Positions 16,982 to 24,851 of a DNA stretch of 64,000 nt are shown piece after piece. Position 1 is the first letter of the stretch. Every line of letters begins with the position of its first letter. Below the pieces are notes generated by a model, which did not search any database, was not told the origin of the DNA, and was given only the letters and a program-made list of their open reading frames with translations. Origin of the DNA: Listeria monocytogenes (GTDB lineage Bacteria > Bacillota > Bacilli > Lactobacillales > Listeriaceae); contig NZ_CP054041.1 in NCBI RefSeq assembly GCF_013282665.1, positions 1,532,001-1,596,000 on the forward strand, given 5' to 3'. Made by a program: the position numbers and the translations under genes.

Positions 16982-18308
16982 AACGAAAAAGAAGTCGATT
17001 GTTAATGGTTTTATTAATGTAGCACAACGTCTTGGTGGTCAGATTCATTTGCGTTCATTGCGTGATGCTTTTGCGAGTATTATGCCGTTCATGATTTTAG
17101 CTGGTTTTGTCACACTGATTAACTATGTTATTTTAGAACCGACTGGTTTTATGGGCAAAATTGTTAACCCAGATACACTTAAAACATGGCAAGAGATTGG
17201 TATTTCAATCGGAAATGGTACCTTGAGTGTCATTACGCTTTTAGTCACTGTGGCAATTTCGTATCATTTATGTTTGAACCGCGGCTATAAAAATGTCATT
17301 GCGCCGATTCTTGTCGCTTTATCTTCTTTTATTGTTGTTACACCGATTGCGATGACCTTCCTTCCAGAAGGCGCGTCCAAATCAATCGAAGTGCCGAACG
17401 TTATCCCTGTTAGTTATACTGGGGCATCAGGCATGTTTGTCGGTATTATCGTTGGGTTAATTGCAACCGATTTATTCATTAAATTATCGAAAAACAAACG
17501 TATGCAAATCAATTTAACAGGAAATATTCCACCGGCAGTTATTAAATCATTTAACGTGTTAATTCCGATTATGATTACGGTTATTATTTTCTCAGTTATG
17601 TCATTTGCCGTTAATCAAATTTTCAACATGGACTTTAATACACTTGTGACAACAATTATCACGAAGCCGCTTAGCTATGTGACGACAAGTCTTCCAGGGT
17701 TCTTGCTGATTACATCCATTGCTAACTTATTCTTCGGTTTGGGTATTCACCAAGCAGTTATTTCTGGTCCGTTATTAGATCCATTTTTACTTCAAAATAT
17801 GCAAGAAAACATGGTAGCCTACGCGAATCATCAAGAAATTCCGCATATTATTAATATGGCTTTCAAAGACACATTTGCGGTTATGGGTGGCTCAGGAAAC
17901 ACGATTGGCTTATTAATTGCCATTTTCATCTTTGGGAAACGAAAAGATTACAAAGATATCTCGAAACTATCTGCGGCACCATCGCTATTTAACATCAGTG
18001 AACCAATCATCTTTGGTCTGCCGATTGTCTTCAACCCGTTACTTATTATCCCGTTCGTATTAGCACCGATTTTCTCCTTAACAACAGCGTATTTTGCCAC
18101 GGCAGCAGGTTGGATTAATCATGTAGTTGTACAAACGCCGTGGACGACACCGCCGATTATTTCTGGTTTCCTAGCAACTGGTGGGGACTGGCGCGCGTCC
18201 GTTTTACAAGTAATTATCATTGTTGTGACGGTCTTTATCTATCTGCCGTTCCTACGTATGGATGAAAAAGTTGCTTTTGCTACAGCTCAAAAAACAGAAG
18301 CAAAATAA
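16974..18308 (+). CDS. PTS EIIC permease, lactose/cellobiose family (lmo0373-like)
   Basis: A 444-residue membrane permease with about ten transmembrane segments and the family's HQAVISGPLLDPFLLQN and SEPIIFGLPIVFNP motifs. It carries the sugar across the membrane while EIIB phosphorylates it. The ATG at 16974 follows GGGAGGA and overlaps the glucosidase stop by 8 bases, so translation is coupled. A start further upstream would lie inside the glucosidase coding sequence and lacks support. EIIB follows 17 bases later. No EIIA is encoded in this operon. Confidence 0.9.
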   Translation: MAETKKKSIVNGFINVAQRLGGQIHLRSLRDAFASIMPFMILAGFVTLINYVILEPTGFMGKIVNPDTLKTWQEIGISIGNGTLSVITLLVTVAISYHLCLNRGYKNVIAPILVALSSFIVVTPIAMTFLPEGASKSIEVPNVIPVSYTGASGMFVGIIVGLIATDLFIKLSKNKRMQINLTGNIPPAVIKSFNVLIPIMITVIIFSVMSFAVNQIFNMDFNTLVTTIITKPLSYVTTSLPGFLLITSIANLFFGLGIHQAVISGPLLDPFLLQNMQENMVAYANHQEIPHIINMAFKDTFAVMGGSGNTIGLLIAIFIFGKRKDYKDISKLSAAPSLFNISEPIIFGLPIVFNPLLIIPFVLAPIFSLTTAYFATAAGWINHVVVQTPWTTPPIISGFLATGGDWRASVLQVIIIVVTVFIYLPFLRMDEKVAFATAQKTEAK

Positions 18309-18325
18309 GGAAGGAAGTTTAACCA

Positions 18326-18628
18326 ATGAAAAACATTTTATTAGTATGTAATGCTGGTATGTCATCAAGTTTCTTAGTAGAAAAAATGAAAGCAGCAGGC
18401 GCGGAAGAAGGCGTTGAAGCAAATATCTGGGCTGTATCCGACGCTGAACTACACGAAAACTGGGAAAAAGCAGATGTCATTTTGCTTGGACCACAAGTTG
18501 GTTATTTAAAAGGCAACACAGAAAAAGTAGTTGGCGGAAAAATTCCTGTCGAAGTAATTAATATGCTAGACTACGGCCGTGTGAACGGAGCAGCAGTACT
18601 TGAAAGAGCAATCGAATTAATCGGTTAA
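18326..18628 (+). CDS. PTS EIIB, lactose/cellobiose family (lmo0374-like)
   Basis: A 100-residue EIIB with the phosphorylated cysteine at position 8 in LLVCNAGMSSSFLVEKM. It receives phosphate from an EIIA and passes it to the incoming sugar on EIIC. The start is preceded by AAGGAAGG. It is the last gene of the operon and is followed by a terminator. Because no EIIA gene is nearby, it must borrow one from elsewhere. Confidence 0.92.
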   Translation: MKNILLVCNAGMSSSFLVEKMKAAGAEEGVEANIWAVSDAELHENWEKADVILLGPQVGYLKGNTEKVVGGKIPVEVINMLDYGRVNGAAVLERAIELIG

Positions 18629-18633
18629 AAAAG

Positions 18634-18668
18634 TAAGGGAGTGTGGCTAATAGTCGCGCTCCTTTTTT
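18634..18668 (+). terminator. Terminator of the beta-glucoside operon
   Basis: AAGGGAGTG and CGCTCCTT form an imperfect stem, followed by six T residues. Confidence 0.65.
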
Positions 18669-18714
18669 ATCGGGGAAGAAAGTGTTATAATGTGTGAAAA
18701 GGAGCGGAATTATT

Positions 18715-18909
18715 ATGAAATATGTAAAATCACAAATGAAAGAGCTTGTAAAAGATAGCGTAGACTTGCAAGAACGCCTTCAAAAGCTAATGAAAGAAAT
18801 GGATTTAGAAAAAACTTTCGCTTTAAAAGCACTTTATCATTCAGAAGTAGCTGATGGTGGACCGTACCAAACAGCTTATCAAGATTTGGATTATAAATAT
18901 AAAGATTAA
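18715..18909 (+). CDS. Small conserved hypothetical protein
   Basis: A 64-residue soluble, charged, probably helical protein (many Lys/Glu/Leu between residues 1 and 45). Its start is set by AAAAGGAG at 18697-18704, and a TATAAT stands at 18685-18690. No domain was recognised. It is flanked by terminators and therefore forms its own unit. Confidence 0.7.
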   Translation: MKYVKSQMKELVKDSVDLQERLQKLMKEMDLEKTFALKALYHSEVADGGPYQTAYQDLDYKYKD

Positions 18910-18913
18910 CATC

Positions 18914-18949
18914 AAATGGCTCTGCTAAACAATTAGCAGAGCCATTTTT
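18914..18949. terminator. Bidirectional terminator
   Basis: AAATGGCTCTGCTAA and TTAGCAGAGCCATTT form a perfect 15-base stem with loop ACAA. It serves the small gene on the plus strand and the WYL gene ending at 18948 on the minus strand. Confidence 0.85.
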
Positions 18950-19868
18950 AGATATATTTTCCTTGGATTTCTTTTAAGTAGTCAACAAAATTATCGTAAA
19001 AATCATCACGGTTTTGGATGGTTACATGCGTTCCAAGTTGGAGCAAAAAGCGGTACCCGGCCTCGTGGTCAGGAAGTGTCACTTTAGCCAGAAAATGTGT
19101 GTCATTTTGCTGTGAGATTTCGACTAGATCAAAGCGTTCGATGATTTGTTCGCGGGCAATTTTATCAACAATTAAGCTGACTTCATGCATCAAAAACATC
19201 GGTCTGTCGGGTGGGGCGCCAAACGGTTTTACACTAAAAGGGCGAGCTTCAAAAGTTTCTTCTAGCGTTTTCAGTTCGACAATCCGCGACATTTTAAACG
19301 TCCGAAAATCGCTACGCTCTAGACTGTAACCTTGCAAATACCAAGAACGATTCCTAAACAGGAGGTGATAAGGCTCCGTTTTACGGATGGTTTGGTTGCC
19401 CGTTCGATCAATATAGCTGAGCTCCACGAGTTGATGTTTTTTAATCGCTAAATATAAACTTTCGACTTTAGCGTTTAATTCGTTTTTCATGGACAAATTG
19501 GAGAAATCGAGCGAAATAGAACTTTTAGGCGGTTCGCTTGAATGGTCGAGCATGTTTTTCATTTTTTGGAGGGTTTTCTTGGTTTCGGCGGAAGAAAGCA
19601 ACTGTTCCATTCCGTCCAAACTAGCAATAATCGCGGTTAAATCATCCACTGTGAGAAGCTTTTTATCGACTTTGTAGGTAGGCATAATACCGATGCCACC
19701 CTTTGTTCCGGCAATCGTGTAAATCGGGATATTCGCCATCGCGAGTGTGTCAATATCGCGGAAAATAGTACGTTTGGAAACCTCAAACATTGTAGCCATT
19801 TCAGAAGCACTGACTAGCTCGCGTTGGAGAAGTAGCATAATGATCCCGATGAGTCGCTCGATTTTCAT
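18948..19868 (-). CDS. WYL-domain helix-turn-helix regulator
   Basis: A 306-residue YafY-type regulator. HTH_11 lies at about 5-58 (LVSASEMATMFEVSKRTIFRDIDTLAMANIP). The WYL domain lies at about 135-205, with YHLLFRNRSWYLQGYSLERSDFRTF, followed by a C-terminal extension. AGGAGAAAA precedes the ATG. It is divergent from a GyrI-like protein, with a perfect palindrome between the two starts, which suggests it controls that gene and itself. The ligand is unknown. Confidence 0.86.
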   Translation of the reverse strand: MKIERLIGIIMLLLQRELVSASEMATMFEVSKRTIFRDIDTLAMANIPIYTIAGTKGGIGIMPTYKVDKKLLTVDDLTAIIASLDGMEQLLSSAETKKTLQKMKNMLDHSSEPPKSSISLDFSNLSMKNELNAKVESLYLAIKKHQLVELSYIDRTGNQTIRKTEPYHLLFRNRSWYLQGYSLERSDFRTFKMSRIVELKTLEETFEARPFSVKPFGAPPDRPMFLMHEVSLIVDKIAREQIIERFDLVEISQQNDTHFLAKVTLPDHEAGYRFLLQLGTHVTIQNRDDFYDNFVDYLKEIQGKYI

Positions 19869-19889
19869 TTTTTTCTCCTTTGTTTTTGG

Positions 19890-19915
19890 AATGATGACAG
19901 ACTGTTGTCATCATT
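19890..19915. promoter_or_regulatory. Operator palindrome between WYL regulator and GyrI-like gene
   Basis: AATGATGACA-GACTGT-TGTCATCATT is a perfect inverted repeat with ten-base arms. It lies 21 bases upstream of the regulator start and 55 bases before the divergent gene, a typical position for a shared operator. Confidence 0.7.
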
Positions 19916-19970
19916 CGCGTGTTATAGTTACATCATATCAAAGTTAAGTAACTTTTTGGAGGGAAATATT

Positions 19971-20390
19971 ATGGCATTTGAAATTTTAGAATTAAAAAAA
20001 GAAACATTTACTGGAAATAAAGTAGAAATTCCTGAGTTTGATCCACAAAAAGGCTTTGGCCCAATGAGCGAAATTAAAGAATCAGCCTACACAAAATTTG
20101 CAAAAAACGAAAAAGACTACGTTGGCATTAACGCAAGTCTTGACGGCCTCCAATATTACATCGTAGCTAGTGCAAACAGTGAGAACGGCGACACTACTTT
20201 CGACATTCCAGAAGGCAAATACGCAAAATTCGTAACAAGCGAAACTGATCGCCCAGCACTTGATGGCTTCATCGGCGCAGCTTACGGCGAAGTGAGCCAA
20301 AGCGATACGGTTGGCATTGCGGGATCGTTTAATTTGGAGGATCTTAGAGAAGCTGAGTTTACGCTCTATATTCCGGTTGTTAGTAAGTAA
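19971..20390 (+). CDS. GyrI-like / AraC effector-binding-domain protein
   Basis: A 139-residue stand-alone effector-binding fold (GyrI-like). The beta-strand pattern includes YYIVASANSE, a FDIPEGKYAKF core and C-terminal FTLYIPV, all usual for this family. Such proteins bind small hydrophobic or cationic molecules, and some hydrolyse or sequester toxic compounds. The start at 19971 follows TTGGAGGG at 19957-19964. The gene is the obvious target of the divergent WYL regulator. A terminator follows. Confidence 0.8.
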   Translation: MAFEILELKKETFTGNKVEIPEFDPQKGFGPMSEIKESAYTKFAKNEKDYVGINASLDGLQYYIVASANSENGDTTFDIPEGKYAKFVTSETDRPALDGFIGAAYGEVSQSDTVGIAGSFNLEDLREAEFTLYIPVVSK

Positions 20391-20400
20391 ATACATTGAG

Positions 20401-20431
20401 AGACCCCTTTCGGTGGAGAGGGGTATTTTTT
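20401..20431 (+). terminator. Terminator after the GyrI-like gene
   Basis: ACCCCT at 20403-20408 pairs with AGGGGT at 20419-20424, followed by a T run. Confidence 0.7.
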
Positions 20432-20536
20432 GTGCCTATATTTAAAAGAGTATAAAAATGCACTAATTAGTTCTGTATTTGACTACGGTTTTACACAGAG
20501 GTTCACAAAACGCTCACAAAATGGAATCGTTGCTGG

Positions 20537-20545
20537 TGCTATAAT
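20537..20545 (+). promoter_or_regulatory. Extended -10 promoter of the LXG cassette
   Basis: TGCTATAAT is a perfect extended -10 element 40 bases before the first gene of the LXG toxin cassette. Confidence 0.6.
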
Positions 20546-20584
20546 GGAAGGGTGGAAAACTAGACATAGAGAGGAATCACCAAG

Positions 20585-20869
20585 ATGAGAGAGATAAAAG
20601 TCAACGAAGCAATGTTCCAAAAACACGCCTCGAACTTAGACAGCAAAAGCGCGGGAAGCTATTTGCCGTTAAAAGGTGGAAATATGGCATACTCACGAGC
20701 GAATTCTATCAATCAGTTACGGTCTGCATTAATTGATTTGGTCGATGTGGTAGAAGATTTCCAAGCCGTGACAAAGCAAGATGCGGGTAGATTAAAGAAA
20801 ATGGGCATGGCCTATGCGAAACAAGATCAAGCGATGGGACAGAAAATAAATCAGCTGGAGGTGCGATAG
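20585..20869 (+). CDS. Type VII secretion LXG-associated small helical protein (DUF3130/TIGR04197-like)
   Basis: A 94-residue WXG100-sized helical protein that I place in the DUF3130/TIGR04197 group from its length, its position just before an LXG toxin and its pattern (SINQLRSALIDLVDVVEDFQAV, then KQDAGRLKKMGMAYAKQD). In studied streptococcal systems such proteins bind the LXG domain and guide the toxin to the type VII secretion channel. GAGAGGAA precedes the ATG. The stop directly abuts the next start, so the two small partners are translated together. Confidence 0.75.
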   Translation: MREIKVNEAMFQKHASNLDSKSAGSYLPLKGGNMAYSRANSINQLRSALIDLVDVVEDFQAVTKQDAGRLKKMGMAYAKQDQAMGQKINQLEVR

Positions 20870-21238
20870 ATGGACAGCACGCACAGCCGGTTAGAGCAGC
20901 AACTACAACAAGTGAAAAAAGCGCAGGATGTTTTACAAGATAATCTGAGGCAGACTAAGCGCAAACAAGTGGAACAAGAATGGTTAGAAGAAGATAGTCA
21001 CCAATTAGAAATGGAGAAACAAGGATTATTGGACTTCTTGCGAGGCGGTTGGCAAGGGGAGGAAGCGAATGGTTTCCACCGCTTTCTAGAAGAACAACAA
21101 CACGAAGAAGCGATGGCATGGCGAAAAGATTTGTCGGAAAAACGTGTTCATTTGGAAGAAGAAGCGCGGACTACTAGAGCAGAAATGCACGATATAGAGA
21201 CCAAACAAGCCTCCTTGCGAAAGGAGTGGAACCAATGA
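20870..21238 (+). CDS. Coiled-coil LXG partner protein (DUF3958-like)
   Basis: A 122-residue protein made almost wholly of charged heptad-like helices, with two long segments (about 5-50 and 75-118) around a Gly/Trp turn (LRGGWQGEEANGF). Length and position between the TIGR04197-like gene and the LXG toxin match the second targeting partner (DUF3958 type). GGAGGTGCG lies inside the previous gene. Its 3' end overlaps the LXG gene by 13 bases, indicating coupled translation. Confidence 0.7.
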   Translation: MDSTHSRLEQQLQQVKKAQDVLQDNLRQTKRKQVEQEWLEEDSHQLEMEKQGLLDFLRGGWQGEEANGFHRFLEEQQHEEAMAWRKDLSEKRVHLEEEARTTRAEMHDIETKQASLRKEWNQ

Positions 21239-22773
21239 GTCGAATCGATATTGCAGAACTCAATGGCTTTCTTCAAGGATTACGAAGCAGTAATGCTGAA
21301 GCGAAGAAAATGATACGCGGAATTCAACAAGCAGCAAGCAAGTATGCGCAAGATAAAAGTTTAACAGGACAGGCGGTATCAGCTTCCCAAAGCTATTTTG
21401 CTTCCAGTTATCCCTCTATTGCACAAAGTATTTTAGAAGCCTTGGAAGAAAGCGAAGAACGTTTAGCACAATACATACGCGAGTTTGGTAGCCAAGTGGA
21501 CAGCTCGCCTTCTGCACGAATTGATGCGGAAATCCTTCAAGAAGCGATGGCGAAAGTGGCGAGTTTGAAGCGAAAAGAAGAAGATTTACATCGCCAACTC
21601 ACTGCACCGAATACGAAACCGGATATGCAACAAGTCTACGTAGTCCAAGCGAGAAGTGCGCACACGCAATTACTGCAAGCTATCGAAAAAGAAGATATAC
21701 TAGAGAGGTACATCGCCTTTGAACAAAGTCACGCCCAGTTTTTTAGTGCATTAACCGAACTCATTCACTCCACAGGACGAGCGGTGCAAGAGTTGAAACA
21801 AAATGTGACCTTCCATGAGAAAACAGGCACCTATGCTGTACCTAAAAGCGTTCATACATCGATTAGTTTGATGAGAAAGGCGATGGATAAAGCACGCAAA
21901 GAAAACGCCAAAGATCCCTTCCCAGAAGCATTCGAAGACTATCAGTTATTCGCCTATACGTATGTGAATGATAAAGGCGAAACCGTCACGATGTGGCTAT
22001 TGGAACGGAATGGCAAACGCGCCAGTAATAAAGAACTCCAAGTTTTTCTAGAGGAGAACGGAGCCGAGTTAGACCCTATTCTGTACACAAATCTTTCCGG
22101 TGAAGAGCTCGAACGCAAAGTAAATGACGCATGGAAAGACGGCGTCAACTACTTAAACGGTCAAAAAGTAACCGGGTTTTCCGGAGCGACACTGAGGTCC
22201 GCTGCTTATGTAGCCAGCGTGAAGGATGCGATGGATGACGCCGGTTTGTCTGAAATGGCATTAGGATTAGGCTTTGGGATTGCGGCGGCGAGGAATAAAG
22301 CAGTCATCCCGAAAAAGCAAGATGACTTAAAAGTAAGCAATTTTAATAAAGAACAAATCCTGAAAAATATTGAAGCAAGTAAAAAAGCAAGAGGAGCTTC
22401 TAATTTTAGTGAGTATTTAAAGAGAGAGAAAGAGGTTTTAGAGCGAATTAAGAAAGCTAATGGAGAGGAAACTTTCAAAATACCAAAAGCAACTGAGCTA
22501 GTTATGACTGAAACTGTTAATACTCACATATTAGAAATAATTAAAAGAGGCGTGAATGCTGGAGAATTATCAAGACCGTATATTGATTCAGATGGAACTG
22601 AATTATTAGTGCAAGAAATTATGGATTCGAGGATGCCGATAAAGGATATTTACTTGCCAAACGGTTTGCGATGGGATGTGTCAGGTTCGTTTAATGGTCG
22701 TGGGCAAGGAAACTGGGAATTAGTTGTGGATTTAGATACGAATAAAATAGTGCATTTTAATTTTACCAAATAG
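21226..22773 (+). CDS. LXG-domain type VII secreted toxin with unrecognised C-terminal domain
   Basis: A 515-residue polymorphic toxin. Residues 1-200 form the helical LXG secretion domain, opening MSRIDIAELNGFLQGL, and a conserved middle part follows to about 365. The last 145 residues are a different, AT-rich module beginning near LKVSNFNKEQILKN, with LPNGLRWDVSGSFNGRG and a Lys end. I do not recognise this toxin family, and no nuclease or NADase motif is clear. AAAGGAG lies at 21219-21225, inside the previous gene. An immunity-sized gene follows 13 bases later. No type VII secretion core genes are in the window, so export machinery must be elsewhere. Confidence 0.87.
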   Translation: MEPMSRIDIAELNGFLQGLRSSNAEAKKMIRGIQQAASKYAQDKSLTGQAVSASQSYFASSYPSIAQSILEALEESEERLAQYIREFGSQVDSSPSARIDAEILQEAMAKVASLKRKEEDLHRQLTAPNTKPDMQQVYVVQARSAHTQLLQAIEKEDILERYIAFEQSHAQFFSALTELIHSTGRAVQELKQNVTFHEKTGTYAVPKSVHTSISLMRKAMDKARKENAKDPFPEAFEDYQLFAYTYVNDKGETVTMWLLERNGKRASNKELQVFLEENGAELDPILYTNLSGEELERKVNDAWKDGVNYLNGQKVTGFSGATLRSAAYVASVKDAMDDAGLSEMALGLGFGIAAARNKAVIPKKQDDLKVSNFNKEQILKNIEASKKARGASNFSEYLKREKEVLERIKKANGEETFKIPKATELVMTETVNTHILEIIKRGVNAGELSRPYIDSDGTELLVQEIMDSRMPIKDIYLPNGLRWDVSGSFNGRGQGNWELVVDLDTNKIVHFNFTK

Positions 22774-22786
22774 GAGAGGAAGTTAA

Positions 22787-23242
22787 ATGTTTAAAATTAT
22801 TGAATCAAAAATAAATTCTCAAGGACAATTGTCTTATTTCAAAGATTCACATGAGTTTATATCAGAACCAAGAATTAATTCTGATACAACTATTTTAGTA
22901 GGTTACATATACATTGGTTTTGATTCCGAGTATAACGAATCAACACAAATTTGGGGATTTCATCATGATTTTAATTGGAAATCGAGTAAGTTGACACCTC
23001 CTAAATTTATACAAGGAAAGATTATTTTGAATGAAGATTTTATAAATCCTGGCGAAAGTAAAAGAATAGGTGCAGCAAATTCTTGGGAAACTATTTATGA
23101 TGAAAGTAGTGGGTGGCTTAGATTTGGAGGAGTAAATAATTCGGTTGAAACCAGTTATGTAGAATTTTTCCCTAATACTATAATGGGAATTGATGAAAAT
23201 GGCGATATTACGGAGTTATGGTTGTGCCCCACTTTGAAATAA
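22787..23242 (+). CDS. Probable immunity protein for the LXG toxin
   Basis: A 151-residue soluble protein with no recognised domain, mostly beta-strand by composition and rich in Trp and aromatic residues (GWLRFGG, WETIYDESSG). It begins 13 bases after the LXG toxin with AGGAGAGGAAG upstream. In LXG loci this position nearly always holds the cognate immunity gene. The assignment therefore rests on context, not homology. Base composition is AT-rich like the toxin tail, as expected if they moved together. Confidence 0.65.
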   Translation: MFKIIESKINSQGQLSYFKDSHEFISEPRINSDTTILVGYIYIGFDSEYNESTQIWGFHHDFNWKSSKLTPPKFIQGKIILNEDFINPGESKRIGAANSWETIYDESSGWLRFGGVNNSVETSYVEFFPNTIMGIDENGDITELWLCPTLK

Positions 23243-23250
23243 CTAAGTGA

Positions 23251-23411
23251 GTAAAAGATATTATGGATAAAATAGGTGAAATACATTCTATTTATTCAAC
23301 ACAAAAGCTTAAAAAATATTATAAGGATGATAAAGAAAAAATCTTGTATTAGGGAATAAAACAAAGAAAATGTTGAATGAATTATTAAGTATAAACGGAA
23401 AAATAATATGA
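23251..23411 (+). pseudogene. Decayed toxin C-terminal tail, first orphan module
   Basis: This region reads as the end of a broken coding sequence. One frame runs from 23251 (with MDKIGEIHSIYSTQKLKKYY from 23263) and stops at 23350. The adjacent frame is open to a stop at 23409 (ending KKMLNELLSINGKII). The two join through a one-base shift at an A-rich run near 23332-23341. The stop overlaps the ATG of the next gene as ATGA. I infer a toxin tail left behind with its immunity gene. Confidence 0.5.
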
Positions 23412-24037
23412 ATAAATATAAAATCCTAAGTGAATATAAAGACTGGTGCGAGATTTATAACGATGGAACTCTCATCCATAATGGTTCATCTATAGGGATT
23501 GTAAGCCAAGTAGAGTCTGAACTTTGTTTAAGGTTAAATTACGGAACAAATAAACATTTCTATTCGATATTGAAAAAATGTGGTGATTTTATTTTAGCCG
23601 TCCCTAAGAAAGTGGAATTTTTAAAAGCTGAATACAAATATGAACCTATTATTTTTAATAAACAAGAATTTGATGAATTTATTGACTGTGTTTATGTAGA
23701 TGAAAAATTGATTTCTAGTATACCTCAGTTAAACAAGGAAGATATTTTAAATATGTGGTTCGTATCAAATCCGCAGCATAAAACCTATATCAATGAAATG
23801 GAAATGCAGGAAAATATTATTAATAATATTTTATTCTTTTCTGACGATGAGTATGATATATCTTGTCTAAAAAAGGTTATTAATAAACCTGATTTATCAG
23901 TACATCCAATAGACAGTAATTATGAAGTTATCACGATTTATATGGATGGAGATGCAGGAATGTATGAGTGGAAGGGCATAGTAATTATAGATAATAACGC
24001 TTATTTAAAAATTGATACACATTATTATATAAACTAG
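23408..24037 (+). CDS. Orphan immunity-type protein
   Basis: A 209-residue acidic, soluble protein without a recognised domain (YKDWCEIYNDGTLIHNG near the start, ITIYMDGDAGMYEWKG near the end). The ribosome binding site is weak. Its ATG overlaps the stop of a decayed frame, as expected if it was once coupled to a toxin. Position and AT-rich codon use fit a displaced immunity gene kept after its toxin was lost. Function is inferred only from context. Confidence 0.6.
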   Translation: MNKYKILSEYKDWCEIYNDGTLIHNGSSIGIVSQVESELCLRLNYGTNKHFYSILKKCGDFILAVPKKVEFLKAEYKYEPIIFNKQEFDEFIDCVYVDEKLISSIPQLNKEDILNMWFVSNPQHKTYINEMEMQENIINNILFFSDDEYDISCLKKVINKPDLSVHPIDSNYEVITIYMDGDAGMYEWKGIVIIDNNAYLKIDTHYYIN

Positions 24038-24043
24038 AGTTAA

Positions 24044-24226
24044 TTTAAGTTTACTAGAGGATATTTAATCCAAGTAGATGATATTATACATGAAGATTTG
24101 CGAAGATTTTTTTATGAACGAATATCAATTAGAGATATAAAATCAGAACTAAATGATACAACAAAAGGTAGAAATGTTAAATTAAAAGCAGAAATTTATT
24201 ATACAAAAAAGGAAAATAATACATGA
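24044..24226 (+). pseudogene. Decayed toxin C-terminal tail, second orphan module
   Basis: A 60-codon open frame with no start codon in place (begins FKFTRGYLIQVDD, contains RRFFYERISIRDIKSELN) ends in a TGA that overlaps the next ATG. Its helical, charged C-terminal sequence and 4-base coupling to the following gene mark it as the remains of a toxin end rather than a whole gene. Confidence 0.55.
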
Positions 24227-24636
24227 ATAATTTACAAATATCAAAGTACTGGGAAGATAATGATTTATTAGAAATAAAAGTAAGTGCAGAGTCAGAGTTT
24301 GTGAAAATACATCAATTGTGCTATGTGCAAGATGTTTATTTAAAGGGGATAGGTGAGAAGATTATTGCTTATTCTTTTGATTATAATGAAGGCTGTTATG
24401 TGGAGTTTGGCCAAAAAAAAGGGAATTTTACACCAGCATTTTCCTTGGATTTTTTAAAGGCAGATGCTTCTGGACATGTGAAAATAGAAGTGGATATGGA
24501 AATTGCTGATAATCCTGATAGAGCACATAGATGTAAATTTTATATTGATAGTGAAGTAGGCATGATTGAGCAATTTGGGAAGAATCTTATTCGGCTAGTT
24601 GAAAATAAACAGGATGAGGTTTTGTTGAATAATTAA
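24223..24636 (+). CDS. Orphan immunity-type protein
   Basis: A 137-residue soluble protein of unknown family. The sequence suggests a beta-rich fold (IKVSAESEFVKIHQLCYV, HVKIEVDMEIADN). AAGGAAAA precedes the ATG, which overlaps the stop of a decayed toxin tail. It is the last gene of the LXG region, and no terminator follows until 24806. I read it as a retained immunity gene; no toxin for it is intact here. Confidence 0.6.
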   Translation: MNNLQISKYWEDNDLLEIKVSAESEFVKIHQLCYVQDVYLKGIGEKIIAYSFDYNEGCYVEFGQKKGNFTPAFSLDFLKADASGHVKIEVDMEIADNPDRAHRCKFYIDSEVGMIEQFGKNLIRLVENKQDEVLLNN

Positions 24637-24805
24637 TCAGTTATAAAGAAATATCACTTAGACTGCGGATTGCTGTATACGTTGATATCACAGGTTTATG
24701 GCTATTTCTTTTGAAAAAATAAATTTAGCAAAATAAATATGATAAAAAACACAAACAATATTCTATGTCATTCTGGACTTCTAAAAAAATAATATTGTGA
24801 ATATA
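24637..24805. other. AT-rich non-coding stretch after the LXG region
   Basis: No open frame with a start and ribosome binding site, and no hairpin other than the terminator that follows. It may hold decayed cassette sequence. Confidence 0.4.
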
Positions 24806-24840
24806 AAAAGAAGCCCCATTCCATCAAATGGGGCTTCCTT
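24806..24840. terminator. Bidirectional terminator, LXG region / DeoR
   Basis: GAAGCCCCATT and AATGGGGCTTC form a perfect 11-base stem with T/A-rich flanks on both sides. Confidence 0.82.
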
Positions 24841-24851
24841 CATCACATAAA

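Noticed and set aside
20585..24636. Prophage fragment
   Set aside because: The gene set (helical partners, LXG toxin, immunity genes) is a type VII secretion cassette; no integrase, structural or lysis genes are present.
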